DNA of 52,202 nt from an uncultured Prevotella sp. (GCA_934120735.1 CAKOVA010000006.1:1-52202), one strand, 5' to 3'; positions 16,327 to 25,147 are shown, counted from the stretch's first letter. Numbers and translations: made by a program. Notes: generated by a model from the letters alone, not told the origin.

Positions 16327-18219
16327 TTATTCCAGGTAAGTGTACCCGTAAAGCCCTGAACGGTAGTTGTTCAAAAACTCTTTTCCCTCTTCCAAGGATA
16401 TTTTGCCCAGCTTAACACTCTTCGTTACCCATGTTTCCAGTTGTCTAACTAACTTCTTCGGATTGTATTGAACATAATCAAGTACCTCGTCTACGGTCTC
16501 TCCATCAATCACTTGGTCGATGCTGTATTTGCCGTTTTTCACGGAAATGTGCACGGCGTTGGTGTCGCCAAAGAGATTGTGTAGGTCGCCTAAGATTTCC
16601 TGGTAGGCCCCAACGAGGAACACGCCGAGGTAGTAAGGCTCGCCTTTCTTCAATGGGTGCAGAGGCAACACGTGCGAAATATTGCGGTTAGTCACGAAGT
16701 TTGCTATCTTTCCATCGCTGTCGCAGGTGATATCTTGCAGTGTAGCATTGCGCGTGGGACGTTCGTCCAGTCGCTGAATCGGTAGGATAGGGAAGAGCTG
16801 ATCGATGGCCCAACTGTCTGGAAGCGACTGGAATAGGGAGAAGTTGCAGAAGTATTTGTCGGCCAACAGCTTGTCAAGATTCCTCAACTCATCAGGGACA
16901 TGCTTCATTGACTTGGACAACATGTTGATTTCCCGACATACACTCCAGTACATACTTTCTATCTCTGCGCGCGTCTGTAGGTCGACAATGCCCAGTGCGA
17001 ACAAGTCGAGTGACTCTTCACGTATTTGCTCTGCATCGTGCCAGTCTTCCAACATCGAGCGCGGATTGAGGTTATCCCATATCTCATACAGGTCTTTTAC
17101 CAGTTGATGTTCTTCTTCGGTTGGCTCAAATTCCTCTGGCATGGTTGGCAAACTGGCCGTTTCCAGCACGTCAATGACCAACACCGAGTGGTGCGCTGTC
17201 AATGACCGGCCGCTCTCTGTGATGAGGTTTGGGTGTGGCACGCCATTCTTGTTGGCCGCATCAATGAAGGTGTAGATACAGTCGTTGACATACTCTTGGA
17301 TGGAGTAATTCACCGAACTTTCGCTGCTCGACGAGCGTGTTCCGTCATAATCTACGCCCAGTCCGCCCCCACAGTCCACGAAATCAACGTTGTACCCCAT
17401 CTTATGTAGGTTGATGTAGTATTGCGCGGCCTCGCGGAGAGCTGTCTGTATGCGGCGAATCTTGGTGATTTGAGAACCGATGTGGAAGTGGATAAGGTGC
17501 AGACAGTCTTTGAGGCCTTTCTCCTCCAGCATCTTCAAGGCCAGCAGAAGCTCAGAGGAATTCAGGCCAAACTTAGAGGCGTCGCCGCCGCTGTCCGCCC
17601 ATTTACCCGAACCGGATGATGCCAGCTTGATTCGAATGCCAATGTTCGGGCGCACGCCAATCTTCTTCGCAGCCTTGGCGATGATGTCCAGTTCGTTCAG
17701 TTTCTCAATGACAATGAAGATGCGCTTGCCCATCTTTTGTGCTAAAAGCGCCAATTCTATGTAGCTTTGGTCTTTGTATCCGTTGCAAATGATGAGCGAG
17801 TCGCTCTGGCATTGCACGGCAATCACCGCATGAAGCTCAGGCTTACTTCCCGCTTCCAGACCCAGGTTAAACTTCTGTCCGTGTGAGATAATCTCTTCTA
17901 CCACGGGCTGCATTTGGTTCACCTTGATTGGGTAGATGATGAAGTTCTCGGCTTTGTAATCGTATTCTTTTGCAGCTTGCGCAAAGCAGCTGGCCGTTTT
18001 CTCGATGCGGTTGTCAAGAATGTCAGGGAAACGCAGCAGTACCGGCGAGCTCACGTCGCGCAAAGCCAGCTCGTCCATCACGTCTCGCAAGTCTATTTCG
18101 GTATTGTCCTTACACGGCGACACGTAGGCATTGCCCTTTTCATTGATGCCAAAATAAGAAACACCCCATCCATTGATGTTGTACAACTCTTTCGAATCTT
18201 CAATCGTCCACTTCTTCAT
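16327..18219 (-). CDS. speA: Biosynthetic arginine decarboxylase
   Basis: Converts arginine to agmatine with pyridoxal phosphate, the first step of putrescine and spermidine synthesis in this lineage. 630 aa, the usual size for SpeA. The PLP-binding lysine is in YPIKVNQMQP near residue 100; FHIGSQ and DFVDCGGGLGVDYDG follow in the alanine-racemase-type barrel. The C-terminal catalytic cysteine motif is DITCDSDGKI near 495. It follows aroK by 22 bases on the minus strand, so topA-aroK-speA reads as one operon. Confidence 0.95.
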   Translation of the reverse strand: MKKWTIEDSKELYNINGWGVSYFGINEKGNAYVSPCKDNTEIDLRDVMDELALRDVSSPVLLRFPDILDNRIEKTASCFAQAAKEYDYKAENFIIYPIKVNQMQPVVEEIISHGQKFNLGLEAGSKPELHAVIAVQCQSDSLIICNGYKDQSYIELALLAQKMGKRIFIVIEKLNELDIIAKAAKKIGVRPNIGIRIKLASSGSGKWADSGGDASKFGLNSSELLLALKMLEEKGLKDCLHLIHFHIGSQITKIRRIQTALREAAQYYINLHKMGYNVDFVDCGGGLGVDYDGTRSSSSESSVNYSIQEYVNDCIYTFIDAANKNGVPHPNLITESGRSLTAHHSVLVIDVLETASLPTMPEEFEPTEEEHQLVKDLYEIWDNLNPRSMLEDWHDAEQIREESLDLFALGIVDLQTRAEIESMYWSVCREINMLSKSMKHVPDELRNLDKLLADKYFCNFSLFQSLPDSWAIDQLFPILPIQRLDERPTRNATLQDITCDSDGKIANFVTNRNISHVLPLHPLKKGEPYYLGVFLVGAYQEILGDLHNLFGDTNAVHISVKNGKYSIDQVIDGETVDEVLDYVQYNPKKLVRQLETWVTKSVKLGKISLEEGKEFLNNYRSGLYGYTYLE

Positions 18220-18241
18220 TGTTGTTTTACGAAACTGTTTT

Positions 18242-18769
18242 TTATAATTTTAATAATACTTTTAATTGGTCTACGGTTGCTTGAATCTTACTGTAGGAGT
18301 CCATCAAACTGACGTCCAGCGTATGCTTTGTCTGTGTATAAAATGGCTCGCGCTCTTTCAGTTGCGTGCGGATGAAAGCTTTCACTTCCTCCGGTGTCTT
18401 GCCCAGCAACAAGGGTCTTACCGTCCTGCCCATCTTCAAATGGCCGTAAAGCACCTCGGGCGAGGCTTTCAGAAACACGGTTTCGCCCTGCTGGTTCAAA
18501 TAGTTGATGTTGTCAAAGAAGCATGGTGTGCCACCTCCGCAACTCAGAATGACGTGTTCAAACTCAGCCACTTCGTGCAGCATGCGGTACTCTATCTGTC
18601 TGAACCCCTCTTCCCCTCGCTCCTCAAAGAGCTGTTTGATGGTTTTTCTCATCCGACTTTCGATGTACCAGTCAAGATCATAAAACGGCATGTTGAGATC
18701 TTTTGACAAGGCTTTTCCAAGCGTTGTCTTGCCCGAACCCATGTATCCCATAATGATGATGCGGTCCAT
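18242..18769 (-). CDS. aroK: Shikimate kinase
   Basis: Phosphorylates shikimate at the 3-hydroxyl in aromatic amino acid synthesis. 175 aa from the ATG at 18769 (MDRIIIMGYMGSGKTTLGK), the normal length. An upstream in-frame start would overlap topA. Walker A MGSGKTT at residues 10-16, shikimate-binding DLDWYIE near 33-39 and SCGGGTPC near 80, and the lid RTVRPLLLGKTPEEV near 118-132. It starts 16 bases after the topA stop, in the topA-aroK-speA set. Confidence 0.93.
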   Translation of the reverse strand: MDRIIIMGYMGSGKTTLGKALSKDLNMPFYDLDWYIESRMRKTIKQLFEERGEEGFRQIEYRMLHEVAEFEHVILSCGGGTPCFFDNINYLNQQGETVFLKASPEVLYGHLKMGRTVRPLLLGKTPEEVKAFIRTQLKEREPFYTQTKHTLDVSLMDSYSKIQATVDQLKVLLKL

Positions 18770-18785
18770 GATAGCGGTGAGTTGA

Positions 18786-21116
18786 TTATTTCCTGCTCTT
18801 AGTCGTCTTCTTCGCCGGTGCTGCATGCACGATGTCCATGCACTCCTCGTATGTCAAGTCGGCTGCCTTGGCATGCGTGGCCTTGGGCAAGCGATAGTTC
18901 TTGCCGTCATAAGTGATGTAGGGGCCGTAGCGGCCATTCAGCACTTCCAGCTTTGCATCTTGCTCAAACGACTTGATGTGCTTCTCTTTCTCCAGCTTCC
19001 GCTTCTGCTCTATCAGTTGGATGGCCGTTTCCAAAGTCACCTTTAGCGGGTTTTCTTCTTTGGGCAGTGATACATATTTCTTCTGATGAAGCACGTAGGG
19101 TCCGAAGCGTCCGGCCCCAATCACCACGTCAGAGCCTTCAAACTGACCCACGGTACGAGGCAGTTTGAACAATTCGAGCGCGTCTTCCAAAGTCATCTCC
19201 TCCATGCTCTTGTCCGCTGGGAGTTGTGAGAATCGGGGCTTCTCGTCATCATCGGCCGTACCGATTTGTACCACTGGTCCGTATCTGCCTATCTTTACGA
19301 ACACCGGTTTGCCACTCTTGGGGTCGATACCCAGTTCGCGTTCGCCGGCCTTGTGCTCGCTTCGTGCGTTCATCACCTTTTCTACGGTGGGTTTGAAGGT
19401 CTTGTCAAAGCTCTTCATCATCTTGGTCCACTCGGTGTTTCCCTCAGCAATGCTGTCGAATTTCTCTTCCACATTCGCGGTGAAGTTGTAGTCCATGATG
19501 CTGGGGAAATTCTCCATCAGGAAGTCGTTCACTACTATTCCGATGTCCGTAGGCAACAGTTTTCCTTTTTCGTTGCCCACCACTTCTTTTTTAGTTTTGG
19601 AGGTTATCTTGATGCCCTTTAGCGAATCGATGGTGTATGTCCGTTCGGTGCCCTTTTTATCGCCCTTCTGCACGTATTCTCTTTGCTGTATGGTGCTGAT
19701 GGTGGGAGCGTAGGTAGAGGGTCGGCCGATGCCCAGTTCTTCCAGCTTTTTCACCAAACTGGCTTCCGTGTAGCGTATCGGACTTTGAGAATAGCGTTCG
19801 GTTGAGGTAATCTCACGGCGTTCCAACAGGTCGCCTTCCTTCAAGGCTGGCAGCGAGTGGGTATAGTCATCCTGGTTGTTCTCATCCTCATCGTTCGACT
19901 CGTGATAAGCCTTGATGAAACCTTCGAACGTGATAATTTCGACGTTGGCCGTAAACTGTTCTTTCACGCCGCTTACGTCAATAGTCACGGTTGTCTTTTC
20001 CAACTGTGCGTCAGCCATCTGACTGGCCACCGTGCGTTTCCAAATCAGGTCGTACAACCGGCGTTCTTGCGACGTACCCTCTATCTCATGCTTGCTCATG
20101 TACGTTGGGCGAATGGCCTCGTGAGCCTCTTGTGCGCCTTTCGAGTGCGTGTGGTACTTGCGTGGTTTGCTGTATTCTGCACCGTATGCCTTCACGATTT
20201 CATCCTTACAGGTATTCACTGCCAGTTGTGAAAGATTCACGCTGTCGGTACGCATGTAGGTGATTTGTCCGTTCTCATACAGATGCTGAGCAACCATCAT
20301 GGTCTGTCCAACCGTAAATCCCAACTTGCGAGCAGCTTCCTGTTGCAGGGTTGAAGTGGTGAAAGGTGGCGCTGGCGTGCGTTTCAGAGGCTTGCGGGTG
20401 ATGCTGTCCACGGTGAACTTGGCATCCTTACATTGCTCCAGAAAGGCAAGGGCCTCTTCGTGCTTGCTGAACCGCTTGTCCAGTTCGGCCTTCACTTCCG
20501 ATGCCGATCCGTCTTCGTTGGTGATGGCGAAGATGGCGTTGATGCGATAGTAAGGCTCGCTTTCGAAGGCTTGTATCTCGCGCTCACGCTCTACGATGAG
20601 GCGTACAGCCACGCTCTGTACGCGTCCGGCCGACAGGGCTGGCTTCACCTTTCGCCACAATACGGGCGACAAGCGGAAACCCACCAGACGGTCGAGCACG
20701 CGGCGTGCCTGTTGTGCATTAACCAAATCCATGTTCAAATGGCGCGGGTTCTCGATGGCTTCGAGAATCGCTGGCTTGGTAATCTCGTGAAAGACAATGC
20801 GGTTGGTCTTCTCCTCGTCCAAACCAAGCACCTCGCACAAGTGCCACGATATAGCCTCTCCCTCGCGGTCTTCATCGGAAGCCAGCCACACCTTCTTGGC
20901 TTCTTTGGCCTGCTTCTTCAATTCGTTGACAAGCTTTTTCTTCTCTTCCGGAATCTCGTAATTGGGTTCAAGTGTATCTGGATCAATGCTCAACTCTTTT
21001 TTCTTCAGGTCTCTGATGTGTCCGTATGATGACATGACCTTATAGTCTTCGCCTAGAAATTTCTCGATAGTCTTCGCCTTTGCGGGGCTCTCTACGATAA
21101 CTAAATTTTTCTGCAT
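18786..21116 (-). CDS. topA: DNA topoisomerase I
   Basis: Relaxes negative supercoils through a 5'-phosphotyrosine intermediate. 776 aa from the ATG at 21116 (MQKNLVIVESPAKAKTIEKFLG). The TOPRIM domain includes the DEDREGEAI acidic motif. The catalytic tyrosine lies in ITYMRTDSVNLS. In place of zinc fingers, the C-terminus has two or three topoisomerase C-terminal repeats with the motif GRFGPYV or GRYGPYI, as in other Bacteroidota. The Lys-rich tail APAKKTTKSRK may bind DNA. A -7-like TACTTTTG is at 21153-21146 on the minus strand. Confidence 0.95.
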   Translation of the reverse strand: MQKNLVIVESPAKAKTIEKFLGEDYKVMSSYGHIRDLKKKELSIDPDTLEPNYEIPEEKKKLVNELKKQAKEAKKVWLASDEDREGEAISWHLCEVLGLDEEKTNRIVFHEITKPAILEAIENPRHLNMDLVNAQQARRVLDRLVGFRLSPVLWRKVKPALSAGRVQSVAVRLIVEREREIQAFESEPYYRINAIFAITNEDGSASEVKAELDKRFSKHEEALAFLEQCKDAKFTVDSITRKPLKRTPAPPFTTSTLQQEAARKLGFTVGQTMMVAQHLYENGQITYMRTDSVNLSQLAVNTCKDEIVKAYGAEYSKPRKYHTHSKGAQEAHEAIRPTYMSKHEIEGTSQERRLYDLIWKRTVASQMADAQLEKTTVTIDVSGVKEQFTANVEIITFEGFIKAYHESNDEDENNQDDYTHSLPALKEGDLLERREITSTERYSQSPIRYTEASLVKKLEELGIGRPSTYAPTISTIQQREYVQKGDKKGTERTYTIDSLKGIKITSKTKKEVVGNEKGKLLPTDIGIVVNDFLMENFPSIMDYNFTANVEEKFDSIAEGNTEWTKMMKSFDKTFKPTVEKVMNARSEHKAGERELGIDPKSGKPVFVKIGRYGPVVQIGTADDDEKPRFSQLPADKSMEEMTLEDALELFKLPRTVGQFEGSDVVIGAGRFGPYVLHQKKYVSLPKEENPLKVTLETAIQLIEQKRKLEKEKHIKSFEQDAKLEVLNGRYGPYITYDGKNYRLPKATHAKAADLTYEECMDIVHAAPAKKTTKSRK

Positions 21117-21311
21117 TGTTTCTTTGTGAATCTTATAATTTGCGGCAAAAGTAAACAAAAGTTTCTTTATACCTTTTATATATAGGCAATTTTACTTTGT
21201 TTTTTAAGTTTTTAAGATGATTTTGTGAAATTTAAGCCAGCGAAATCATCGATGGTAGGGGCGTGATTTATCACGTTCCTTTCAGCATAATGTTGGTTAT
21301 TTTTACCAAAA

Positions 21312-21332
21312 AAGGCCCCAAAAAAGGGCCTT
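21312..21332 (-). terminator. Terminator-like hairpin with no obvious gene
   Basis: AAGGCCC (21312-21318) and GGGCCTT (21326-21332) pair around a 7-base loop. On the minus strand the stem is followed by TTTTTTGG, so it would stop minus-strand transcription. No minus-strand gene ends here; the region upstream on that strand is the repeat array. Confidence 0.5.
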
Positions 21333-21352
21333 CAAAACTTTGATTCTAGAAA

Positions 21353-21528
21353 AAATCAATAGGCTTGTAGGATGAAAACACGGTGTATTTTGGTAGGTTG
21401 AAAAGCCTTTTTTGCTATAAAAGCAATGAGATTTGCTGGAAACAAGCATCACTTTGGTACCCAATAAGCATGGTGTAGTACCGCAAAAGCATGCCTATTG
21501 ACCACCAAAAGCAATGCTTTTACCGAGT
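21353..21528. repeat. 22-bp-period palindromic array, eight units in register
   Basis: Fifteen-base units start at 21353, 21375, 21397, 21419, 21441, 21463, 21485 and 21507, each followed by a 7-base spacer. The units at 21419 (AAAAGCAATGAGATT) and 21507 (AAAAGCAATGCTTTT) fit the consensus AAWNNCANTGNNWTT exactly. Those at 21441, 21463 and 21485 keep A-rich starts and a shifted CAT core; the first three are degenerate. The units at 21463 and 21485 are partial inverted repeats. It lies between divergent topA and the thioredoxin-like gene. Confidence 0.7.
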
Positions 21529-21777
21529 GAAGGTGTAAAAGGTGGAGTTAAAATGGTGAGATTAAATCGCAATATACTGTGTAACAACGAGTTGAGAAAC
21601 AACGTTCATCCTTGACGTATTTGCACGCAGACAGGTGATGCTTTGTAAATAAGCCCAGCATAATGAGGCATCTTGTCAAGAAAATTCATGCATGTCGGTG
21701 GGCATGATTGATGGTCTACCAACGCATGACCCAGCAAAAAACTGTCTGGGTAGACTGACAATCTCAATTATTTGCTA

Positions 21778-21785
21778 TATCTTTG
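21778..21785 (+). promoter_or_regulatory. -7 box upstream of the thioredoxin-like gene
   Basis: TATCTTTG, 30 bases before the ATG at 21816. No clear -33 TTTG at 19-20 bases, so support rests on the -7 box alone. Confidence 0.45.
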
Positions 21786-21815
21786 CAGCATTGAAAGACC
21801 ATTATTTTGAAAAAT

Positions 21816-22991
21816 ATGAAAAAGACTTTTCACCATATTCTTTTCATGACAGCCATCACCTGCGGTGCTTTGTGTGCTGTTTCGTGTACACAGAAGAAAT
21901 TCAACGTCAACGGTACCATTGCGAATGCCAAGGATTCAACCTTGTATTTCGAGAACATGGGACTGAACGGACCGGTGGTGCTCGACTCTGTTCGGCTGGG
22001 TGAAGACGGGTCGTTCGCTTTCAGTGAGAAAGCAACCGAGGCGCCGGAGTTCTACCGTCTGCGCGTGGCAGGGCAGATCATCAACGTGTCAATCGACTCT
22101 ACCGAGACGGTCAACGTGAAAGCCCAATACCCTAATATGGCTTCGCAATACGAGGTGACGGGGTCGGAGAACTGCTCGAAAATCAAGGAACTCACGCTGA
22201 TGCAGATGGCATTGCAACAGCAAATTCAGGATATTGCCCAGAATTTGAACTTAAATTCGCAAACCATCAACGACAGTTTACAGAAGGTTGTGGAGGCCTA
22301 TAAGGACAAGGTGAAGATGAACTACATCTACAAAGAGCCGATGAAGGCATCTTCTTATTTCGCTCTTTTCCAGACTATCAACGTCGGGAACGGCAGTTTG
22401 CTGCTTTTCAATCCACGCACGAGTGCCGAAGACGTGAAGGTTTACGCCGCCGTAGCCACCAGTTGGGACACGTACTACCCAAAGGCAGAGCGTGGAGCCA
22501 ACCTGCATAACATTGCCATCGAGGGCATGAAGGATGTGAGAATTATTCAGAACAACCAACGTAAAATGCTGTCAGCCAGTCAAGTGAGTGCGTCTGGAAT
22601 CATTGATATCGCACTGACCGATCACCGTGGGGTGCTTCGCAAACTGACTGACTTGAAGGGGAAAGTGGTGATGCTCGACTTTCATATCTTCGCTTCCAAG
22701 CAGTCAACCGAGCGCATCATGGCCCTTCGCGAACTGTACAACAAGTATCACGACCGCGGATTCGAGATTTATCAAGTGTCGTTGGATGCCGATGAGCACT
22801 TTTGGAAGACCAAGACAGAGGCGTTGCCTTGGGTGAATGTCCATGCCAACGCTGATGAGCAGCATGCCATTCTTGTGAACTATAACGTGCAGAACATTCC
22901 CACTTATTTCATCATTGACAAGAACAATACCTTGCAGAAGCGAGATGTGCAAATCAAAGATTTAGACGCTGAGATACGTTCTTGGCTCTGA
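21816..22991 (+). CDS. DUF4369-thioredoxin-like lipoprotein without CXXC
   Basis: 391 aa from the ATG at 21816; the frame also has a TTG three codons earlier. The N-terminal signal MKKTFHHILFMTAITCGALCAVSC ends in a lipobox, so the protein is likely anchored in the envelope. Residues about 25-130 (KFNVNGTIANAKDSTLYFENM) match the DUF4369 domain. The C-terminal thioredoxin fold (KLTDLKGKVVMLDF onward) keeps the cis-Pro loop NIPTYFIID, but the site that normally holds WCxxC reads FHIFASKQSTE, with no cysteine. It should therefore not act as a classical oxidoreductase. Confidence 0.82.
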   Translation: MKKTFHHILFMTAITCGALCAVSCTQKKFNVNGTIANAKDSTLYFENMGLNGPVVLDSVRLGEDGSFAFSEKATEAPEFYRLRVAGQIINVSIDSTETVNVKAQYPNMASQYEVTGSENCSKIKELTLMQMALQQQIQDIAQNLNLNSQTINDSLQKVVEAYKDKVKMNYIYKEPMKASSYFALFQTINVGNGSLLLFNPRTSAEDVKVYAAVATSWDTYYPKAERGANLHNIAIEGMKDVRIIQNNQRKMLSASQVSASGIIDIALTDHRGVLRKLTDLKGKVVMLDFHIFASKQSTERIMALRELYNKYHDRGFEIYQVSLDADEHFWKTKTEALPWVNVHANADEQHAILVNYNVQNIPTYFIIDKNNTLQKRDVQIKDLDAEIRSWL

Positions 22992-22995
22992 CAGA

Positions 22996-23040
22996 CGAAA
23001 AGAGGGTGACGGATCATGAATTGCCGTCACCCTCTTTTCG
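22996..23040. terminator. Bidirectional terminator, perfect 17-bp stem
   Basis: Arms 22996-23012 (CGAAAAGAGGGTGACGG) and 23024-23040 pair perfectly over an 11-base loop. The A-rich and T-rich stem bases supply a U-tract in either direction. It lies between the convergent thioredoxin-like and esterase genes. Confidence 0.8.
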
Positions 23041-23096
23041 TGAAGATGTTGCTGGTGTAAACCATCAAACCGGTGCGTAGCGGGACGGTTTCTGTG

Positions 23097-23921
23097 TCAG
23101 AAACTGCGCAACCATGCTTGCAATTCGAGCCGCATCTCCACGTGATAGCGGAACGAACTGTTGAATCCAAAGCCATGATCGCCTGAAGGATAGACGTGCA
23201 AGGAGGCTGGTACGTCGTGCCGATACAACTCCAAATAATAGTTGACGCCATTGGCAGGCAGCACCACGGTATCGTCATCAGACAAGAGAATGAAGGCTCT
23301 GGGCGACACACGGCTCACCTGCAGGTCGGTACTGTATTCGCGTTCTGTGCTCTTACTTGGATTCTTGCCCAGCAAGTTGTCGTGCGAACCCTTGTGTGTA
23401 TAGCCCGGCATCATGGTAATTACGGGATAAAACAGTATTTGGAAATTGGCCTTTGCGTCGCCTTTGCTTTTGGTAGCCACGGTTGAGGCAAGGTGTCCGC
23501 CGGCTGAGAAGCCCATGATACCGATGTCATTGCGGTTGATGTGCCATGCCTGTGCGTTCTTTCGCACCAGTTTCATTGCTTGTTCGGCATCACTCAGCGG
23601 AGCTTCTTTCACGCCATTGGGCATGCGATATTTCAGTACGATGGCAGCGATGCCCATGTCATTGAAGAACGATGCCCAGTTGGTTCCTTCGTTTTCCCAG
23701 GCCAGTTGGGCATATCCGCCGCCTGGACAGATAACCACCGCCCGTCCTGTGGCGTGTTTGGCAGCGGGCAGAAACACGCGCACTTTCGCCGTGTCGGTAG
23801 TAATACCGGTGGGATGTGGGGCGCGCCCATTCCATAAATTCACGTCGAATACCTGCTGAGCGCTCGCATAAGTCGCTGCAATCAATAAACTAAGGGTTAA
23901 GAGGAGTTTTCTTGTTTTCAT
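23097..23921 (-). CDS. Secreted alpha/beta esterase (acetyl/feruloyl esterase-like)
   Basis: 274 aa with a signal peptide (MKTRKLLLTLSLLIAATYASA, cleaved before QQVFD). The oxyanion motif CPGGGY lies near residue 65, the nucleophile elbow GFSAGGHLA near 136-144 with catalytic Ser, the acid near SDDDTVV, and the His in GDHGFG near 251. The family includes bifunctional acetylxylan esterases/feruloyl esterases and related carbohydrate esterases of Bacteroidota, so it probably removes acyl groups from plant or host glycans in the periplasm. No neighbouring SusCD pair is present. Confidence 0.85.
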   Translation of the reverse strand: MKTRKLLLTLSLLIAATYASAQQVFDVNLWNGRAPHPTGITTDTAKVRVFLPAAKHATGRAVVICPGGGYAQLAWENEGTNWASFFNDMGIAAIVLKYRMPNGVKEAPLSDAEQAMKLVRKNAQAWHINRNDIGIMGFSAGGHLASTVATKSKGDAKANFQILFYPVITMMPGYTHKGSHDNLLGKNPSKSTEREYSTDLQVSRVSPRAFILLSDDDTVVLPANGVNYYLELYRHDVPASLHVYPSGDHGFGFNSSFRYHVEMRLELQAWLRSF

Positions 23922-23970
23922 CTAAATGTTGTTATTAAGGGAACGCAATGTTGTTCCCAATCGTTGTATG

Positions 23971-24002
23971 CAAAGATACGATTTGTCAATGTTTTGTGCA
24001 AA
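23971..24002 (-). promoter_or_regulatory. Promoter of the esterase gene (minus)
   Basis: Minus-strand TTTG (24002-23999), a 20-base spacer and TATCTTTG (23978-23971). The ATG at 23921 is 49 bases downstream. It interleaves with the plus-strand promoter at 23982-24012. Confidence 0.65.
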
Positions 24003-24012
24003 TGTATCTTTG
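23982..24012 (+). promoter_or_regulatory. Plus-strand promoter upstream of the acyltransferase gene
   Basis: TTTG (23982-23985), a 19-base spacer and TATCTTTG (24005-24012). It would give a leader of about 170 bases. A second -7-like box, TAACTTTG at 24151-24158, lies closer to the ATG at 24188 but lacks a good -33 element. Confidence 0.6.
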
Positions 24013-24187
24013 ATTTTCAGGTTTTTTCAGGAGTAGGAACAAGGGGAGAATGGTTCATTTGACGGCGAATCGTTGCCAGTTAGTGCGTTCAAAGTGTTGC
24101 ACTGTGGTAAAATGCCATCGGTGCAGGGATGACAATACGAAGATTTTTTATAACTTTGTGGCATTCTATGAATTGAACGCTTTTCGA

Positions 24188-25135
24188 ATGAAGAAAGTAC
24201 TGAATGAGGTAGGATATGTTTTGGTTTACGGCATCTGGTATCTGTTATCACTGCTGCCCATGCGTTTGCTCTACATATTGTCCGACCTGTTGTATCTCAT
24301 CATGGCTTACATCTTGAGATACAGGCATCGTGTGATCTGGAAAAACCTGTCCAGTAGCTTTCCTGAAAAGAGCCACGAGGAACTGGTGAAGATAGAGAAA
24401 GACTTCTATCATTGGTTCTGCGACTACCTTGTTGAGACCATCAAGCTGATGACCATGAGTGCCACGCAACTGCAAAAACGAATGCGTTTCACGGGTATGG
24501 AGCAGTTCAACGCTGCCCTCAATGATGGTCTGTCGTGTGCTGTGTACCTCGGTCATTATGGCAATTGGGAGTGGATTACCTCACTTCCTTATTCAATTCC
24601 CAGTCATGTGCAGTGCTGTCAACTGTATCATCCATTGGAGAACAAGCGCTTTGACCGGTTGTTCAAATATGTGAGGGAGCGCCAACACGCTCTTTGCATA
24701 CCCATGCACAACTCGCTTCGAAAGATATTGGAATTTAAACGCAACAACCGAGCAATCGTGGTGGGTTACATTGCCGACCAAGTGCCATTGTGGTGGAACA
24801 TTCACCATTGGTTGGATTTCCTGCATCATGATACGCCCGTGCTCACTGGGGCCGAACGCATCATCAAGCACACGGGACAAGTTTGTTTCTATGGTGACGT
24901 GAAACGTGTGAATAGAGGTTATTACGAGTGCGAGATGAAGCTCATGGCGTCTAACCCAAAGCAATGTGAAAAATGGGAACTGACGGACATGTACTTCCGT
25001 ATGTTGGAAGAAACAATACGCCAACAACCCGCATGTTACCTCTGGAGTCATAACCGATGGAAGCGTACCCGCGAGGAGTTTGAACGCGACTGGGAAGTGG
25101 TTGACGGGAAAGTATTGAGAAAAAAGAACGACTAA
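24188..25135 (+). CDS. Lipid A biosynthesis acyltransferase (LpxL/HtrB family)
   Basis: 315 aa from the ATG at 24188 (MKKVLNEVGYVLVYG). The longer frame from 24050 has an N-terminus with no family likeness. One N-terminal membrane segment (residues 8-35) is followed by RHRVIWKNLSSSFPEK, the family start, and the catalytic HX4E motif in LGHYGNWEW near residue 120. Transfers a secondary acyl chain onto lipid A at the inner membrane. It opens a run of four plus-strand genes that continues with glycosyltransferases, so the context is LPS or lipooligosaccharide assembly. Confidence 0.9.
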   Translation: MKKVLNEVGYVLVYGIWYLLSLLPMRLLYILSDLLYLIMAYILRYRHRVIWKNLSSSFPEKSHEELVKIEKDFYHWFCDYLVETIKLMTMSATQLQKRMRFTGMEQFNAALNDGLSCAVYLGHYGNWEWITSLPYSIPSHVQCCQLYHPLENKRFDRLFKYVRERQHALCIPMHNSLRKILEFKRNNRAIVVGYIADQVPLWWNIHHWLDFLHHDTPVLTGAERIIKHTGQVCFYGDVKRVNRGYYECEMKLMASNPKQCEKWELTDMYFRMLEETIRQQPACYLWSHNRWKRTREEFERDWEVVDGKVLRKKND

Positions 25136-25147
25136 GCACTGAAAATC

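Larger units (their letters stand above)
21117..21815. other. Divergent intergenic region with repeats
   Basis: About 700 bases between the topA start and the thioredoxin-like gene. It contains the topA -7 box (21146-21153), a REP-like GGCGTGA...TCACG hairpin near 21260, a terminator-like hairpin at 21312-21332 and the longest 22-bp-period array (21353-21528). Bases 21530-21777 show no gene or structure I can name. The only long frame crossing it (from 21692) is in the wrong frame for the lipoprotein. Confidence 0.7.

Noticed and set aside
16224..16415. Plus-strand open frame between the sigma factor and speA
   Set aside because: It overlaps the speA 3' end in antisense and has no protein-like features.
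18770..18826. Longer aroK start overlapping topA
   Set aside because: The extension reads in the topA 3' end in another frame; the canonical kinase start is at 18769.
21353..21528. CRISPR array
   Set aside because: Units are 15 bp with 7-bp spacers, the units themselves are palindromic and vary, and no cas gene is present.
24050..24187. 46-residue N-terminal extension of the acyltransferase
   Set aside because: The extension is Cys-rich and unlike the family; the family start is at 24188.
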